Shown: positions 34,564 through 43,840 of the stretch, one piece after another
Numbering within the stretch: position 1 is the first letter of the stretch
How the letters are laid out: each line of letters opens with the position of its first letter
From: Candidatus Hydrogenedentota bacterium
GTDB taxonomy: Bacteria; Hydrogenedentota; Hydrogenedentia; Hydrogenedentales; CAILVY01
Direction: 5' to 3'
Length of the DNA: 64,000 nucleotides
Assembly: GCA_029565395.1 (NCBI GenBank)
Contig: JAKQOG010000206.1
Span: forward strand, 1 to 64,000
Notes under the pieces: generated by a model
Told to the model about the DNA's origin: nothing
Databases searched by the model: none
Seen by the model: the letters and a program-made list of their open reading frames with translations, nothing else
Program-made: the position numbers and the translations under genes

Positions 34564-35726
34564 AACTCGCCTTGCTTGCCGGAAACCGCTTCAGCGCATG
34601 GCATCTGCGGGTGTTTGAGCGGCTCCAACCCGCCCCCGAAATCACCGCATTCCGGGCGGAATCGGAAATTCAACGTCATTTTGCCGAACGCGGCGCAAAC
34701 ACCCTTTCTTTTCCAACGGAACGCATCCATTTCGATACCCAGGCCGGCCCTGCCTGGACTCGGCTGAAAAACATTTTATTGGAACGATATGGCGTCCGTG
34801 AAGCCCGCCTGTTGCCCTTTCATGACCGTTTACAAGGCTTCGATTTGATCCACTCATGGGAACTCTTCACCGAGTGGACCGCGGAAGCCCTTGCCGCAAA
34901 GGAAAAATGGAAAATATCGCTTTGCCTGATGGTGTGGGACAACCTTCCCTTCAACATGGAGCAGACCGCGCAGCGCCGCGAAATTAAACGCCGCGCCATT
35001 GCCCAAACAGACCGGTTCATTGTGCACACGGAACGCTCGCGGCACATGCTATTGACGGAAGGGGCCAACCCGGAAAAAATCGTATGCATGGCGCCGGGCG
35101 TTGATTTGGACCTGTTTTCCCCCGGTAAGGCGCAACGGGATCGCTTCAAGCTTCAAGCGGATGAGTTCGTTATCCTTTTTGTAGGATGGTTTTTGCCCCG
35201 CAAGGGCATTGACTTTCTGCTGGTGGCCTTGCGAGAGGCACTGAACGATCCCGCTTTTCAGAAAAAGCGAATCCGCCTGCTGGCTATCGGCTCGGGACCC
35301 GGAAAGGACCGCGTGGACCAACTCGTGAAACGATTGGGGATCGAACAGGCCTGTGTTTTTCCCGGTGCGCTGCCCTATGACCAGATGCCGGAAGCCTTCC
35401 GCGCCGCGGACGTCTTTGTCCTGCCCAGCATCGCCACGCCGGAATGGCAGGAACAGTTCGGCATGTCGTTGATCGAGGCCATGGCCTGTGGCGTGCCGGT
35501 AATCAGCACATGGACCGGGGCCATCCCCGAAATCGTGGGGGATGCGGGGATTTTATGCCAACCGAATGATGCGCTTAGCCTGCATACCGCGCTGAAAGAT
35601 TTGATGAATATGCATGAAAAGCGTTTGGAACTTGCCCAACAAGGCCGGGAACGCGCTGAACGGCATTTCTCGTTAGCGCAGTATGCGGAAAATCTTTCCG
35701 GGGTGTATCAAGCGCTCGCTGAGTGA
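34560..35726 (+). CDS. Family 4 (GT-B) glycosyltransferase
   Basis: 388-residue glycosyltransferase. The donor-binding C-terminal domain is recognisable from VGWFLPRKGIDFLL, ADVFVLPSIATPEW and the EX7E motif EQFGMSLIEAMACGVPVIST. The N-terminal domain is more divergent. The ATG at 34560 overlaps the stop of the acyltransferase gene. Together they look like a two-gene module for building and acetylating a glycan. Sugar donor unknown. Confidence 0.88.
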   Translation: MKLALLAGNRFSAWHLRVFERLQPAPEITAFRAESEIQRHFAERGANTLSFPTERIHFDTQAGPAWTRLKNILLERYGVREARLLPFHDRLQGFDLIHSWELFTEWTAEALAAKEKWKISLCLMVWDNLPFNMEQTAQRREIKRRAIAQTDRFIVHTERSRHMLLTEGANPEKIVCMAPGVDLDLFSPGKAQRDRFKLQADEFVILFVGWFLPRKGIDFLLVALREALNDPAFQKKRIRLLAIGSGPGKDRVDQLVKRLGIEQACVFPGALPYDQMPEAFRAADVFVLPSIATPEWQEQFGMSLIEAMACGVPVISTWTGAIPEIVGDAGILCQPNDALSLHTALKDLMNMHEKRLELAQQGRERAERHFSLAQYAENLSGVYQALAE

Positions 35727-35808
35727 ATCAAATATCTCACAGCACAAAATCACTGGAAGTTCGCGCGGCAAAACGTTACGATAGCGCAAACGAGTGGAAG
35801 GATGAACC

Positions 35809-37194
35809 ATGGCGAAATTATGGGGTGGACGGTTTAAACAGAAAACGGACCGCATGGTGGAACAATTGGGCGAATCGGTCTCTTTCGATGCGCGGCTCGC
35901 GCCGTGGGACATCCGGGCGAGCATCGCGCACGCGCGCATGCTCGGCGCTTGCGGCATCGTCTCCAAACGCGAATCCCAGAGTATTGTTCAAGGACTGGAA
36001 GCCATCGCGCGCGCCGCAGCCACGGGGAAAATCCGGTGGAAGCGCGAACTGGAAGATATCCACACCAATATTGAGGCAGAATTGGTGCGGCGCATTGGCG
36101 ATGCGGGTAAAAAATTGCACACGGCACGCAGCCGCAATGATCAGATCGCGACGGACCTGCGGCTCTGGGCGCGTGATCAAATGACCGCCATCCTTAACCG
36201 GCTCCACGATCTCCAAACCGCCTTAGCCGATTTCGCGGAAGAACATCTGGAGGTGATCCTGCCCGGATTTACCCATTTGCAGCATGCGCAGCCCGTCTTG
36301 CTTGCCCATCATATCCTCGCCTATGTTGAGATGTCCCAACGGGACGAGGAGCGGTTCTCGCAGTTGCGCACGCGCGCGAATGTATTGCCGCTGGGATCCG
36401 CCGCCCTCGCCGGCACGCCGCATCCGATTGATCGCGCGATGGTGGCGAAAGAACTTGGTTTTGACAGTGTTTCGGCGAACAGCATGGATGCCGTGAGCGA
36501 TCGGGATTACCTGATTGAATTTTGCGCGAACGCCGCTCTGGCGATGATGCATTTGTCTCGTTTGTGCGAAGAACTGATTTTGTGGTCAAGCCAGGAATTC
36601 GGTTTTATCGAAATTGGGGATGCGTTCACCACGGGATCGAGCATCATGCCGCAAAAGAAAAATCCCGACGTGGCGGAACTGGTCCGGGGAAAAACCGGGC
36701 GCGTCTATGGGGATCTCATGGCCTTGCTCACGCTGATGAAGGGGCTCCCGCTCACCTATAACCGGGATCTCCAGGAGGATAAAGAGCGGGTGTTTGACGC
36801 CTCCGACACCCTTCAACTATGCCTCGCGGTATTCACCCGCATGATACCCGCCATCCGCGTCAACCGTGAAATCCTCCAAATCGCGCTGCGAAAGGGTTTC
36901 ATGGAAGCCACCGACCTTGCGGATTATCTCGCGGCCAAGGGCATGCCCTTCCGTGCCGCGCACGAACTCGTCGGTAACATCGTGGTGTATTGTATTCAAA
37001 ACAAAAGAGATCTTATCAGCTTGACGTTAAACGAATTACAGCGATATTCCCCGCTATTTGCCGCTGATGTCCATCACGCGCTGGCGCCCAAGACCATGGT
37101 GGGCCGCCGGGATCACCCCGGCGGCACCTCGCCCAAACAGGTGAAATTGGCCCTCCAAAAGGTCCGGCGCCGCCTGGGACACTCCGCGTATTAA
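35809..37194 (+). CDS. argH: Argininosuccinate lyase
   Basis: 461-residue cytosolic enzyme that cleaves argininosuccinate to arginine and fumarate. The family signature GSSIMPQKKNPD is intact, as are the N-terminal KLWGGRFK and the HTARSRNDQIATDLRLW block. Length is typical. The ATG follows GGAAGGATG. No other arginine biosynthetic gene is adjacent. Assignment is secure. Confidence 0.97.
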   Translation: MAKLWGGRFKQKTDRMVEQLGESVSFDARLAPWDIRASIAHARMLGACGIVSKRESQSIVQGLEAIARAAATGKIRWKRELEDIHTNIEAELVRRIGDAGKKLHTARSRNDQIATDLRLWARDQMTAILNRLHDLQTALADFAEEHLEVILPGFTHLQHAQPVLLAHHILAYVEMSQRDEERFSQLRTRANVLPLGSAALAGTPHPIDRAMVAKELGFDSVSANSMDAVSDRDYLIEFCANAALAMMHLSRLCEELILWSSQEFGFIEIGDAFTTGSSIMPQKKNPDVAELVRGKTGRVYGDLMALLTLMKGLPLTYNRDLQEDKERVFDASDTLQLCLAVFTRMIPAIRVNREILQIALRKGFMEATDLADYLAAKGMPFRAAHELVGNIVVYCIQNKRDLISLTLNELQRYSPLFAADVHHALAPKTMVGRRDHPGGTSPKQVKLALQKVRRRLGHSAY

Positions 37195-37252
37195 CGCAAT
37201 TCAGGGGTCTTCTGGTATGATAGCTATTGGTAGATATTGGAATATATAGAAA

Positions 37253-38773
37253 ATGGCAAAAGAAGACCGAATATTAGTTGTGGACGACGAAGTCGTCATC
37301 CGGGAGCTGATGCACGATATCCTGACCGATGAAGGATTCGCGGTGGAACTGGCCCCTAACGGCAAAGAGGCGCTCGAAGTTCTTAAGCGGGGGGATGATT
37401 TTGTGGTGCTCTTCACGGACATCATGATGCCGGAAATGGACGGCCTCGCTCTGATCCATGAAGCGCACAAAGTGGATCCGAGCATCGTGCCCATCGTCAT
37501 GACCGGTTACGCCACCCTTGAAACCGCGCGTGCGGCGGTAAAGGAAGGGGCGTACGATTATGTTCTGAAACCGTTCAATCTCAGTGAAATCAAACTGGCA
37601 GTGTCCAATGCCCTGGAACGGCGCCGGTTGATTACGGAAAATGCGCGGCTCAAGGAAATTTCCGAACTCTTCAAAATCAGCGAAAGCATCGCTTCGATCC
37701 GTGATGAGGAAAACCTGCTGGATTTCGTACTGCGCGCCGCGCTGGACCGCGTGGATGCCCAGCGGGGTTCCATCATGCTGATGAATCCGGACGGACAGGT
37801 TCTGGAAGTCGTGCACAGTATCGGCTTGCCCAAAGGCGCCAACCGATTTACCGCATCCATGAGAAACAGCATCTCTGGCATGGTGGCCCAACGCGTGCAG
37901 CCTTTGTTGGTGCATACCATGCAGGAACATCCGGCGTTGCGGGACATCAGCCTTCAACTGACCAGCGATTCCTTTATCTCGGTGCCCCTTGAACGCAAGG
38001 GCGCGCAACTCCAGGAAGCCTCGGTGTCACAAGTAAGCCAGCCGCAGGTCATTGCGGTCTTGAACGTAACGGAAAAGCGCAACAACCGGAAATTTACGGA
38101 AAGCGATCTTAAAACCCTGAGCATCGTGGCCAATCACGCCGCCGCCGCCATGGAAAACGTCCGCCTTATCCGGGACATGGAAGATGATCAGCGGGAGATC
38201 GTTTTTACCTTGGGCGAAATCGTGGAAACGCGCTCGCGCGAAACGGGCAACCATGTGAAGCGCGTCGCGGAGTATTCCAAGCTGCTGGGCCGCAAGTGCA
38301 ACTTTTCTTTCAGCGAATGCGAATTGCTTCGCCTCGCCTCTCCCTTGCACGACGCGGGCAAGGTGGGCATTCCGGACGCCATCCTGAACAAGCCGGAGGA
38401 ACTCACGAAGGAAGAGTTCGAAATCATCAAGACCCACACCCAAATCGGCCATGACATGTTCAAGAAAAGGAAAAAACCCGTTTTGCAGGCCGCCGCTATC
38501 ATCGCGCTGCAGCACCATGAGCGATTTGATGGAAACGGGTATCCGATCGGATTAAGGGGCAAGGAAATTCACATCTACGGGCGCATCGTCGGCATTGCGG
38601 ACGTCTTCGACGCCCTCGGCGTGGATCGTGTTTACAAAAAGGCCTGGGATTTTGATCGAATCGTCGACTATTTCTGCACCCAGCGCGGAAAACAATTCGA
38701 CCCCGATCTCGTCGACGTGTTCCTCGGCAATATTCAGGAAATCATCGACATCCGGAACGCCTTCCCGGAATAA
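37253..38773 (+). CDS. Response regulator with GAF and HD-GYP domains
   Basis: 506 residues. The receiver (about 1-125) has the acceptor aspartate in VLFTDIMMPEMDG. A GAF domain lies at about 150-295 (DRVDAQRGSIMLM). The HD-GYP domain (about 315-500) has intact HDAGKVGIPD and HHERFDGNGYP, so it should hydrolyse c-di-GMP to pGpG and/or GMP. It probably counters the diguanylate cyclase encoded at 20837-22792. The cognate kinase is not adjacent; the hybrid kinase nearby already carries its own receiver. The gene follows argH by 58 bases on the same strand. Confidence 0.93.
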   Translation: MAKEDRILVVDDEVVIRELMHDILTDEGFAVELAPNGKEALEVLKRGDDFVVLFTDIMMPEMDGLALIHEAHKVDPSIVPIVMTGYATLETARAAVKEGAYDYVLKPFNLSEIKLAVSNALERRRLITENARLKEISELFKISESIASIRDEENLLDFVLRAALDRVDAQRGSIMLMNPDGQVLEVVHSIGLPKGANRFTASMRNSISGMVAQRVQPLLVHTMQEHPALRDISLQLTSDSFISVPLERKGAQLQEASVSQVSQPQVIAVLNVTEKRNNRKFTESDLKTLSIVANHAAAAMENVRLIRDMEDDQREIVFTLGEIVETRSRETGNHVKRVAEYSKLLGRKCNFSFSECELLRLASPLHDAGKVGIPDAILNKPEELTKEEFEIIKTHTQIGHDMFKKRKKPVLQAAAIIALQHHERFDGNGYPIGLRGKEIHIYGRIVGIADVFDALGVDRVYKKAWDFDRIVDYFCTQRGKQFDPDLVDVFLGNIQEIIDIRNAFPE

Positions 38774-38814
38774 GCCGTCAGAGGACAGCCAGGGAACTCC
38801 TCCGGGTATCGTTC

Positions 38815-39228
38815 TTATTCCCCCATGACTTTGATAACGAGGCGTTTGCGGCGCTGCCCGTCAAATTCGGCGTAGTACACCTGTTGCCAAGGTCCCAGAT
38901 CGAGCGCGCCTTTTGTAATGGGCACAATTACTTCATGATGCACCAGCAGGCTTTTCAGGTGGGAATCGCCATTGGTTTCACCGGTGTGATGATGCCGGTA
39001 GTCCGCGCGGTACGGAGCCAGTTTTTCCAGCCACTCATCAATGTCCGCGATCAGGCCCGATTCCGCGTCGTTGACGTACACGCCCGCCGTGATGTGCATG
39101 GCGCTAACCAGGACCATGCCTTCCTGCACCCCGCTCTTGCGCACCGCTGCTTCCACCTTGCCGGTGATGTTAATGTATTCACGATGCTTTCGGGTGTTGA
39201 ATTCCAGGTACTCCGTGGCGAATTTCAT
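38815..39228 (-). CDS. yjbQ: YjbQ family (UPF0047) protein
   Basis: 137-residue protein of the UPF0047/YjbQ family, reported to have minor thiamin-phosphate synthase activity. The histidine-rich signature in [19 protein letters not shown] and the [18 protein letters not shown] end are as in the family. It is the downstream partner of the GH31 gene on the minus strand, separated by 15 bases. The physiological role of this family is not well settled. Confidence 0.9.
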   Translation of the reverse strand: MKFATEYLEFNTRKHREYINITGKVEAAVRKSGVQEGMVLVSAMHITAGVYVNDAESGLIADIDEWLEKLAPYRADYRHHHTGETNGDSHLKSLLVHHEVIVPITKGALDLGPWQQVYYAEFDGQRRKRLVIKVMGE

Positions 39229-39243
39229 CTTGTTTCTTTCCCG

Positions 39244-40995
39244 TTAGAATGTCGCAACATACTTGCGCGCGGATGACTGATCGCTCCGCAGGATAAGGCG
39301 GTTTTTCTCCGCTTGATACGTCCAATCTTTTCCTTCGGTCAGGAGTTGATCGCCCTGTTTCAGGCTGGCGGGTTTCTTCTCGGCGAATATACGGAGGATA
39401 TGCGGTTTGACCACGCCCTCCAGCGCAATGGTCAGCGCCGGAGCTTCCTCCACTGTCACATCCAAGTCGCCCCTGTTGTCCGTATGATGCACCGTGAAGG
39501 TGTTTTTCCCGTGAGGATAGATGTTCAGCGTGAGATAGTTTTCCCAGTCGCGATCGCCCAGGCCCGTATAGGGGCGGGCAATTTTCATAGGGATAATTGC
39601 GCCCTCGCGGACGAAAACGGGATACTCGTTCATGGGGAAGCTTTTGGTAAAGATTTTCGGCCCTTCAATTATTTCCTTATCGTTGAACCAATACCGCCAC
39701 CGGCCCGCAGGGAGGATGACTTCAAGATTTTCTGTGTCTTCATAAATCGGAGCCACCAGCAAGTCATCTCCGAAAAGATAATGAAATTTCCCTTTTGCCG
39801 GACGCATCAGAGGCTTGCCGCCGAAATGGCAATCGACCACATGCGTATACATATACGGCACCAACTCGGTATGCAGCCACGAAAACGTGCGGACGATCTC
39901 CAATTCCTCCGGAGACCGCATCCACATCCGCCGTTCTTCATGGCCGCCGTTCAAGAACAGGCCGCAAAAGGTGGAGAACTGCGCCCACCGGATGTATAGA
40001 TTAGCTGGGATATCGCCGCCGCCATGATATCCGGCCACATCGGAGCCGACCACGTTGTAGCCTTTTTCCGCGCTCCTCAGAATGCAATACAGGGCGCGCT
40101 GCAAGCCCCGGTCCTCATCCTCCCAGCGATGCTTGTTGTCGCCCACCCAGTTCACGGGCGAGGCGTCAATTGGCGCGAAGCCTTCCGGATGCCCCATGGG
40201 CAGCGGACTGTCAATCGCCCTGGCCAGCGTAATGAATTCCGGGTTCTTCGTCAGGCCATATTGATACTCGTCGCGGTAATAATGGTCCATATAGCCGCGC
40301 ATCGTCATCCATCCCTTGTGCGTGCGCTGATACGCAAGAGGCAAGGGACCCAGCTTGGACGTGAAATAGGTGGCGGTGCCGTCCAGTTTCCATCCGTCCA
40401 CTCCCAGGGCCAATACCTGATCCTGCATTCCCCGCCACCATGCCATGGCCGCCGGATTCGTGTAGTCCACCAGCCCGCCTTTGCCTTTCCACCACTTGAT
40501 TTGATAGTCGCCCCCTGCCAGATACCCGTTCTTCGCCGCCTCCTGAAACCAATCCGACGAATCCTGAATGGCGGGGTCCTTGCTGTAACTGTCCACCATG
40601 CAGGTCATCCACAACACCACGCGGATGCCCCGTTTTTCCAGATCCTCGAAAAACTGCTTGTGATTCGGGAACCGGGTTTCATCCACGGTAAAATCGTTAT
40701 ACCGCAGGGACCATGGACTGTCGATGAGAATTGTCCGCACGGGAAAATCGTGCTCAAGATAGCCGTTCAATAATTCCAGGGTAAAGTCCGCCGTATTGTG
40801 ATCATCTTCCCAAAGCCAGCATTCCAGCGCCCATGCCGGGGTAATCGGCGGACAACCATGCCGCTGCGCATTAAACGGCGCCCCCCATGCGGGGAAAATG
40901 GCATAGAAATAGATAATCACCCCGAGCCCGGCAAGCCCAAGGCCCATGGCTATCAAAACTTTACGAAGACAACCCGTCTTTCGATCACTCCACAT
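39244..40995 (-). CDS. GH31 family alpha-glycosidase
   Basis: 583-residue glycoside hydrolase with a TIM barrel. The nucleophile aspartate lies in GVDGWKLDGT. The N-terminal FTVDETRFPNHKQFFEDL and later VGSDVAGYHGGGD and FGDDLLVAPI blocks are GH31-like. An N-terminal membrane/signal segment (about 13-31) suggests export. The N-terminal domain is shorter than in classical alpha-glucosidases. Likely substrates are alpha-glucosides, alpha-xylosides or related; specificity cannot be read. It is paired with yjbQ downstream and lies divergent from the MFS transporter gene. Confidence 0.9.
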   Translation of the reverse strand: MWSDRKTGCLRKVLIAMGLGLAGLGVIIYFYAIFPAWGAPFNAQRHGCPPITPAWALECWLWEDDHNTADFTLELLNGYLEHDFPVRTILIDSPWSLRYNDFTVDETRFPNHKQFFEDLEKRGIRVVLWMTCMVDSYSKDPAIQDSSDWFQEAAKNGYLAGGDYQIKWWKGKGGLVDYTNPAAMAWWRGMQDQVLALGVDGWKLDGTATYFTSKLGPLPLAYQRTHKGWMTMRGYMDHYYRDEYQYGLTKNPEFITLARAIDSPLPMGHPEGFAPIDASPVNWVGDNKHRWEDEDRGLQRALYCILRSAEKGYNVVGSDVAGYHGGGDIPANLYIRWAQFSTFCGLFLNGGHEERRMWMRSPEELEIVRTFSWLHTELVPYMYTHVVDCHFGGKPLMRPAKGKFHYLFGDDLLVAPIYEDTENLEVILPAGRWRYWFNDKEIIEGPKIFTKSFPMNEYPVFVREGAIIPMKIARPYTGLGDRDWENYLTLNIYPHGKNTFTVHHTDNRGDLDVTVEEAPALTIALEGVVKPHILRIFAEKKPASLKQGDQLLTEGKDWTYQAEKNRLILRSDQSSARKYVATF

Positions 40996-41182
40996 TGAGG
41001 CTATACCTCCCTGGTCCCGCAGCCAAACTCAATCCCATAGCGTATCAAAACGGCCGGATAACACCACTGTATCGCCGATGGCCGGGTGTTTGCAATGCAC
41101 GCCAGCAAATTCTTATCATACGGACCCCGCTGTTTTAGGCGTGGTTTCATACGGGTTAGGGATATAGTGAAAGGAGAACGCC

Positions 41183-42367
41183 GTGAATTCCATTCTATAT
41201 GGTCAATTAAGCCTGATGATGTTTCTAGAGTACGCCATTTGGGGCGCATGGGCGCCCGTACTGGCGGCGTATCTATTGGGAAACATGAAACTCAGTGGCA
41301 AGCAAACCAGTTGGATCTATGCCACCCTGTGGCTGGCCTGCATCGTTTCCCCCATTCTTGGCGGACAGATCGCCGACCGCTGGATTTCCGCCCAGTATCT
41401 GTTGGGCGTGGTGCAGGTGGCGGGCGGAATCTTACTGCTGATTGCCGCATGGCAGCGCAACTTCTGGGGCATGTTTGTCCTCATGGGCATTTATTCATTC
41501 CTCTACGCCGCCACACTCCCCCTCACGAACTCCGTGATGTTCATTCATAAAGAAGCCGTGGGCGCCCCGGAAAGCTGGGTGCGCGTATGGGGAACCCTCG
41601 GGTGGATCGCCGCCGGATGGGGCCTCACTTTATGGCGGCAATCGGGCAAATCTCTGAAAAACGTTTCCGACTGCCTCGTGCTCGGCGGCGTGATGTCACT
41701 GGTCATGGGCATTTTCTCATTCCTGTTGCCGGACACCCCGCCCTCTCAGAATCCTGGCAACCCGTTTGCCTTCCTTGAGGCGCTTAATATGCTCAAGGAT
41801 CCGATGTTCCTGGTTTTCCTCGTTATCTCATTCGTTGTGACCACCGAGCTCCAGTTTTATTACATCCCCACGGCTCAGTTCCTGGAAGACTTAGGGGCGA
41901 AAAACAAAAATGTGCCCGCTATCATGACGGTGGCGCAGATTGCGGAAATCATCGGCATGGTAGTATTGCTGCCCTGGTGCATGGCCCACATGAATATTCG
42001 GTGGGTGCTGGTGTTGGGCGTTGTTGCATGGCCGTTGCGCTATATTATCTTTGCCATGATGAAACCGCTCTGGCTCATCATCGCTTCCTTGGGATTCCAC
42101 GGCATCGGCTACACCTTCTTCTTCTTCGCTGGCCAAATCTTCGTGGACATGGTGGCCCCGCCGGATATCAAGGCCTCCGCGCAAGGCCTCATTTTCATCG
42201 TTACCCTGGGATTGGGCAATTTCATCGGAACGCAATTCACCGGCGTCATTATGGACTACTTCAAGACAGAAGAAGGCCAATTCCGCTGGAGACCTATCTT
42301 CCTTATCCCCTGCGTGTTGACCATTGCCTGCGCAGTGGCCTTCGTAATTTTCTTTAATCCAAAGTAG
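41183..42367 (+). CDS. MFS transporter, nucleoside:proton symporter-like (NHS)
   Basis: 394-residue inner-membrane transporter with about 12 membrane helices. The N-terminus MMFLEYAIWGAWAPVLAAYL and the central LQFYYIPTAQFLEDLG are typical of the NupG/XapB-like NHS group. The start is a GTG with AAGGAGAAC seven bases upstream. It is divergent from the GH31 gene and followed by a strong terminator. Uptake of a sugar or nucleoside released by neighbouring glycosidases is the likely role; many relatives sit in glycan-use loci. Confidence 0.87.
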   Translation: MNSILYGQLSLMMFLEYAIWGAWAPVLAAYLLGNMKLSGKQTSWIYATLWLACIVSPILGGQIADRWISAQYLLGVVQVAGGILLLIAAWQRNFWGMFVLMGIYSFLYAATLPLTNSVMFIHKEAVGAPESWVRVWGTLGWIAAGWGLTLWRQSGKSLKNVSDCLVLGGVMSLVMGIFSFLLPDTPPSQNPGNPFAFLEALNMLKDPMFLVFLVISFVVTTELQFYYIPTAQFLEDLGAKNKNVPAIMTVAQIAEIIGMVVLLPWCMAHMNIRWVLVLGVVAWPLRYIIFAMMKPLWLIIASLGFHGIGYTFFFFAGQIFVDMVAPPDIKASAQGLIFIVTLGLGNFIGTQFTGVIMDYFKTEEGQFRWRPIFLIPCVLTIACAVAFVIFFNPK

Positions 42368-42390
42368 ACCGCCGAAACCATTTTTTTACT

Positions 42391-42438
42391 GGGCCAAACC
42401 GGGAAACTCGACCTCCTGCGGTTTGGCCCGATTTTTTT
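42391..42438 (+). terminator. Rho-independent terminator of the MFS gene
   Basis: GGGCCAAACCG pairs perfectly with CGGTTTGGCCC around a 17-base loop and is followed by GATTTTTTT. It lies 24 bases past the stop codon. Confidence 0.88.
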
Positions 42439-42452
42439 CTTATCCCCTCCTG

Positions 42453-42506
42453 AAAAAAAGAAACGCCGTCGCCACGAGAGAGAGAGGGGGAGGCGGGGAG
42501 GCGACG
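42453..42506 (-). terminator. Duplicated terminator hairpin, copy A
   Basis: CGTCGCC/GGCGACG arms around a purine-rich loop (GAGAGAGAG...), followed on the minus strand by TTTCTTTTTTT. About 48 bases are almost identical to copy B at 43374-43434. It would end transcripts of the ORF6N gene, 150 bases beyond its stop. Confidence 0.6.
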
Positions 42507-42659
42507 ATTGGGATCTTACGTTTTGGCTCCAATTCGGTTAAGGCCTTTAAAATTCTCCGGACTGCCTGGAGTTTGGCGGAATTATGTCAGTGGCAACAGG
42601 CCTCTCGTATTGGATGGGAAAACACAGGACCATGGATGTTTTCGCCCGTTTTCAGGGTT

Positions 42660-43169
42660 TCATTTTTCCGCGCGAAAACCAATCTGGCGTTTTTCTTTTT
42701 CGGGCGGGGTCATTAGTTGACGGATTGCATCAAAAACCACTTTGAACTGTGCATCGTATTTCTTCTCCAGAATTTCCAATTTTCGGGCCAGTTCAACATT
42801 GGATGCGAGTATTTGACGTAATCGCACAAACGCTTTCACAACCTCTATACTGGCCGAAACTGCAGTGGGACTGTTCAAGACACTTGCCAACATTACGACA
42901 CCGTGTTCTGTGAAAGCATTCGGCAGTTTCCGGCGGCCACCCCAACTTGAAGTCGCAAATTGCGACTTCAATTTGTCAAATTCTGATCTCGAAAGCTGAA
43001 ACATAAAAGTGTCGGGAAAACGATCAATATTGCGCTTTACTTGTTCATTTAACCGCTTGGTAGTTACGCCATACAGGTTCGCCAAATCCGCGTCAAGCAT
43101 CACTCTCTCGCCGCGAATCATAAGTATGGCATGTTCTATCCGTGCCTTTGGAATCAACGCGTTACTCAC
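42660..43169 (-). CDS. ORF6N domain DNA-binding protein
   Basis: 169-residue protein with the ORF6N domain (about 10-95), related to KilA-N/phage antirepressor proteins. [20 protein letters not shown] and [15 protein letters not shown] are diagnostic. The C-terminal third is a charged coiled coil ([21 protein letters not shown]). Such genes commonly occur singly on chromosomes as mobile or phage-derived accessory genes. It lies between two copies of a terminator-like repeat, which may reflect insertion or duplication. Confidence 0.92.
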   Translation of the reverse strand: MSNALIPKARIEHAILMIRGERVMLDADLANLYGVTTKRLNEQVKRNIDRFPDTFMFQLSRSEFDKLKSQFATSSWGGRRKLPNAFTEHGVVMLASVLNSPTAVSASIEVVKAFVRLRQILASNVELARKLEILEKKYDAQFKVVFDAIRQLMTPPEKEKRQIGFRAEK

Positions 43170-43373
43170 CCTTTATCCCTTCCCGGCTCTCTAAACCTAC
43201 GTTCCTTTTCCCTTCGTTCAGTAAAAACACTTTATCCAATACTATGCAAAACTGCAACTTTGTGCATTCCAATCATTTTCGAGATGCTCCAAGTCAGATA
43301 TATCGTTAGATAACTTTCTTCGGAATTGCTGTCCAATGCTTGTCCTGATGTTTGCTTGTTAGGCCAGATTCTA

Positions 43374-43434
43374 TAAAAAAATAGAAACGCCGTCGCCACG
43401 AGAGAGAGAGAGGGGAGGCGGGGAGGCGACGGCG
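43374..43434 (-). terminator. Duplicated terminator hairpin, copy B
   Basis: CGCCGTCGCC pairs with GGCGACGGCG around a purine-rich loop, with TTTCTATTTTTTT next on the minus strand. It is 46 bases past the stop of the small peptide gene, which it would terminate. Its sequence is nearly the same as copy A. Confidence 0.75.
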
Positions 43435-43479
43435 TGAATACCACATGCAGGGGTAAACTGCTGCGGTTAGAGAGCGAGT

Positions 43480-43578
43480 TTAATCAATGTTGAACAGGTT
43501 CTGAAACCACGCAATGATCTCGTCCCAGGCATTCGTGAAAAACGACACGATCTCGTCCCAAAAATCTCCGCATTTCAT
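43480..43578 (-). CDS. 32-residue amphipathic peptide gene with internal duplication
   Basis: The ATG at 43576-43578 is preceded by AAAGGAA at a suitable distance, and the frame ends with TAA at 43480-43482. The peptide begins MKCGDFWDEIVSF and contains two 11-residue near-repeats, FWDEIVSFFTN and AWDEIIAWFQN. Every third or fourth residue is aromatic or aliphatic, so it should be a strongly amphipathic, membrane-active-looking helix with acidic faces. A perfect hairpin terminator follows. I do not recognise it. The combination of ribosome binding site, duplication and terminator supports a real gene, although translation is unproven. Confidence 0.6.
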   Translation of the reverse strand: MKCGDFWDEIVSFFTNAWDEIIAWFQNLFNID

Positions 43579-43840
43579 GTTCAGGTTCCTTTCTTTTTAT
43601 TTTCTCTTATCAACTTTACGATGCTTCTTCCGTCGTTTAGCGCGGCCACATCGTTTCTACTCTAATGTACCGCCCGAAAATAGTTTTGTTACACACCCAT
43701 TCAATTCTTTTGGGGAAAGGGGAAACGGAAGAAAGTGGAGACTTCGCAAGGGTGGATACAGCCGCCAATGAGAACGTTATCCCAGCGTATTTTCGGGGCA
43801 TACGGCGTTAAAAAACCACGAAAAACAAAACATAGAGGAT

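Noticed and set aside
42453..43434. Possible complete insertion sequence around the ORF6N gene
   Set aside because: The flanking repeats are direct rather than inverted and have terminator structure; ORF6N proteins are not transposases.
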